Under the pieces are notes generated by a model. It saw only the letters and a program-made list of their open reading frames with translations, was not told the origin of the DNA and did not search any database. From contig JACPMQ010000078.1 of assembly GCA_016185955.1 (NCBI GenBank), forward strand, positions 1 through 13,556: 13,556 nt of DNA, in the 5' to 3' direction. Positions 12,561 to 13,556 of this stretch are shown in pieces. The translations under genes and the position numbers were made by a program. Position 1 is the stretch's first letter. The number at the start of each line of letters is the position of its first letter. Source of the stretch: Candidatus Woesearchaeota archaeon. GTDB lineage: Archaea; Nanobdellota; Nanobdellia; Woesearchaeales; GW2011-AR4.

Positions 12561-12980
12561 ATGGAAGAATACGAAAAGCTTTTAGAAGGAGTTAGAAAGG
12601 AGCTGCCAGAGCATGTTTTCCAAAAAGAAAGATTTGAGATTCCTAAAGTAAAGGGACACATTCAAGGCAACAGGACAATTATAAACAATTTTTTACAGAT
12701 AGCAAATACGCTTAGAAGGGAGCCAGAAAACATGTTAAAATTTATTCTGAGGGAGCTGGCTACTCCTGGAGAAATCAAAAAAAGCGGCAGCGTGATAATC
12801 GGGACAAAAGTTCCGGCATCTAGGATTAATGAAAAGATAAGGCAGTATGCCAATACTTATGTATTTTGTTATGAATGCAGCAAGCCTGATACCAAAATAG
12901 AGAAAGATGGCAACTTTAGCTTTCTAAAATGCATGGCATGCGGCGCGAGGCATGCTATAAAATCTAAATTAAAGCTTTGA
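12561..12980 (+). CDS. Translation initiation factor aIF2 subunit beta
   Basis: Small subunit (139 aa) of the heterotrimeric factor that brings initiator Met-tRNA to the archaeal ribosome. The N-terminal helix (1-20) would contact the gamma subunit. The central alpha/beta domain contains KGHIQGNRTIINNF and LRELATPG, phrases typical of aIF2-beta/eIF5 proteins. The C-terminal zinc ribbon is C103-x2-C106 and C124-x2-C127 (FCYECS, KCMACG). Length is normal for archaea. The start is fixed by the family N-terminus and by the TATA box 26 nt upstream. A carbon-nitrogen hydrolase gene follows 2 nt after the stop, so the two are co-transcribed. The promoter is directly bordered by an inserted mobile element, which might alter its strength. 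Confidence 0.95.
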   Translation: MEEYEKLLEGVRKELPEHVFQKERFEIPKVKGHIQGNRTIINNFLQIANTLRREPENMLKFILRELATPGEIKKSGSVIIGTKVPASRINEKIRQYANTYVFCYECSKPDTKIEKDGNFSFLKCMACGARHAIKSKLKL

Positions 12981-12982
12981 GG

Positions 12983-13556
12983 ATGGGCAAAAACAAAATT
13001 AAAATTGGGCTGATACAGTCTGAAGTTGAAAAGGGCATAGACAGAAATCTAGAAAAAACCGAGAGGCTTGCCAAAGAGGCTTCATCTAAAGGCGCTGATA
13101 TTGTTTGCTTGCAGGAATTATTTGCAATGAAGTATTTTGCCCAGACTAAAAACAAAGGATTTTTCAAATTTGCAGAGCATACCCCGGGGAGAATTACAAA
13201 TTTTTTATCTGAAACTGCCAAACGCAATAAGATTGTTTTGATTGGCTCCTTGTTTGAAAAAAATATAGGCGGCAAATATTATAATACGTGCCTGATTTTT
13301 GATGAAAACGGAAAAATAATTTGCAAATACAGAAAGATACATGTTCCTTATGATCCTTGTTATTACGAGCAATTTTATTTTTCAAATGGAAATCTTGGTT
13401 TTGTGCAATGCACCGCAAAGGGAGTTAAAATAGCCCCACTGATATGCTATGACCAATGGTTTCCAGAAGCTGCAAGAGTCAATGCCGTTAATGGGGCAAA
13501 AATTATTTTTTACCCTACGGCAATAGGCTGGATTGAGGAAATGAAAAAAAATGAGC
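12983..13556 (+). CDS. Carbon-nitrogen hydrolase (N-carbamoylputrescine amidase-like), 3' truncated by window
   Basis: The first 191 residues of a nitrilase-superfamily amidase; it runs off the right edge with the frame open. The catalytic triad is visible: E45 (LQELF), K118 (KYRKIHVP) and C155 (LICYDQWFPEAAR). The YDQWFPEAAR segment and the DPCYYEQFYFSNG loop resemble N-carbamoylputrescine amidase, which releases CO2 and ammonia from N-carbamoylputrescine in polyamine synthesis from arginine. Other amide substrates in the superfamily cannot be excluded. ATG 12983 lies 2 nt after the aIF2-beta stop codon, and the GAGG just before it overlaps that stop, too close to be a classic Shine-Dalgarno site. 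Full family length is about 290 residues, so roughly 100 are missing. Confidence 0.88.
   Translation, partial: MGKNKIKIGLIQSEVEKGIDRNLEKTERLAKEASSKGADIVCLQELFAMKYFAQTKNKGFFKFAEHTPGRITNFLSETAKRNKIVLIGSLFEKNIGGKYYNTCLIFDENGKIICKYRKIHVPYDPCYYEQFYFSNGNLGFVQCTAKGVKIAPLICYDQWFPEAARVNAVNGAKIIFYPTAIGWIEEMKKNE

Overview
The window is AT-rich, compact DNA from an archaeon. The diagnostic genes are an archaeal-type tyrosyl-tRNA synthetase, the proteasome-activating nucleotidase PAN, tRNA-intron endonuclease, aIF2-beta, FEN1 and a Trm5-like methyltransferase. Many first genes have a TATA-like box 25-30 nt before the ATG, which fits leaderless archaeal mRNAs. Small enzymes, minimal spacing and base composition suggest a DPANN lineage such as Woesearchaeota or Pacearchaeota; that placement is inference.

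Layout. Positions 1-65 (-) hold the first codons of a probable PRC-barrel protein. A Cas4/RecB-like nuclease (126-977, -) is divergent from tyrS (1071-2147, +). A structured convergent spacer (2148-2396) separates tyrS from an M16 peptidase (2397-3605, -). M16 is divergent, across 44 bp, from a run of M24 peptidase, long M29-like peptidase, short M29-like peptidase and PAN (3650-8689, +). After a convergent terminator region comes a leftward block: Trm5-like methyltransferase, FEN1, a winged-helix protein of unknown function, and EndA (8810-12253, -). Divergent from EndA, aIF2-beta and a truncated carbon-nitrogen hydrolase run to the right edge.

Two themes stand out. The centre is a proteolysis neighbourhood: an unfoldase that feeds the 20S proteasome next to four predicted peptidases that could finish peptide breakdown. 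The rest is mostly information processing (tRNA charging, splicing and modification, translation initiation, flap removal).

The most striking non-coding features are two. One is a 208-bp foldback element (12309-12516) with 17-bp terminal inverted repeats and an 8-bp target duplication, wedged between the EndA and aIF2-beta promoters. It looks like a small non-autonomous transposable element. The other is a 37-bp perfect or near-perfect hairpin present twice (7461-7497 and 10679-10715), with the same arms and different 5-nt loops, each in a gap between co-directional genes. I did not find an unmistakably new multi-gene defence system.
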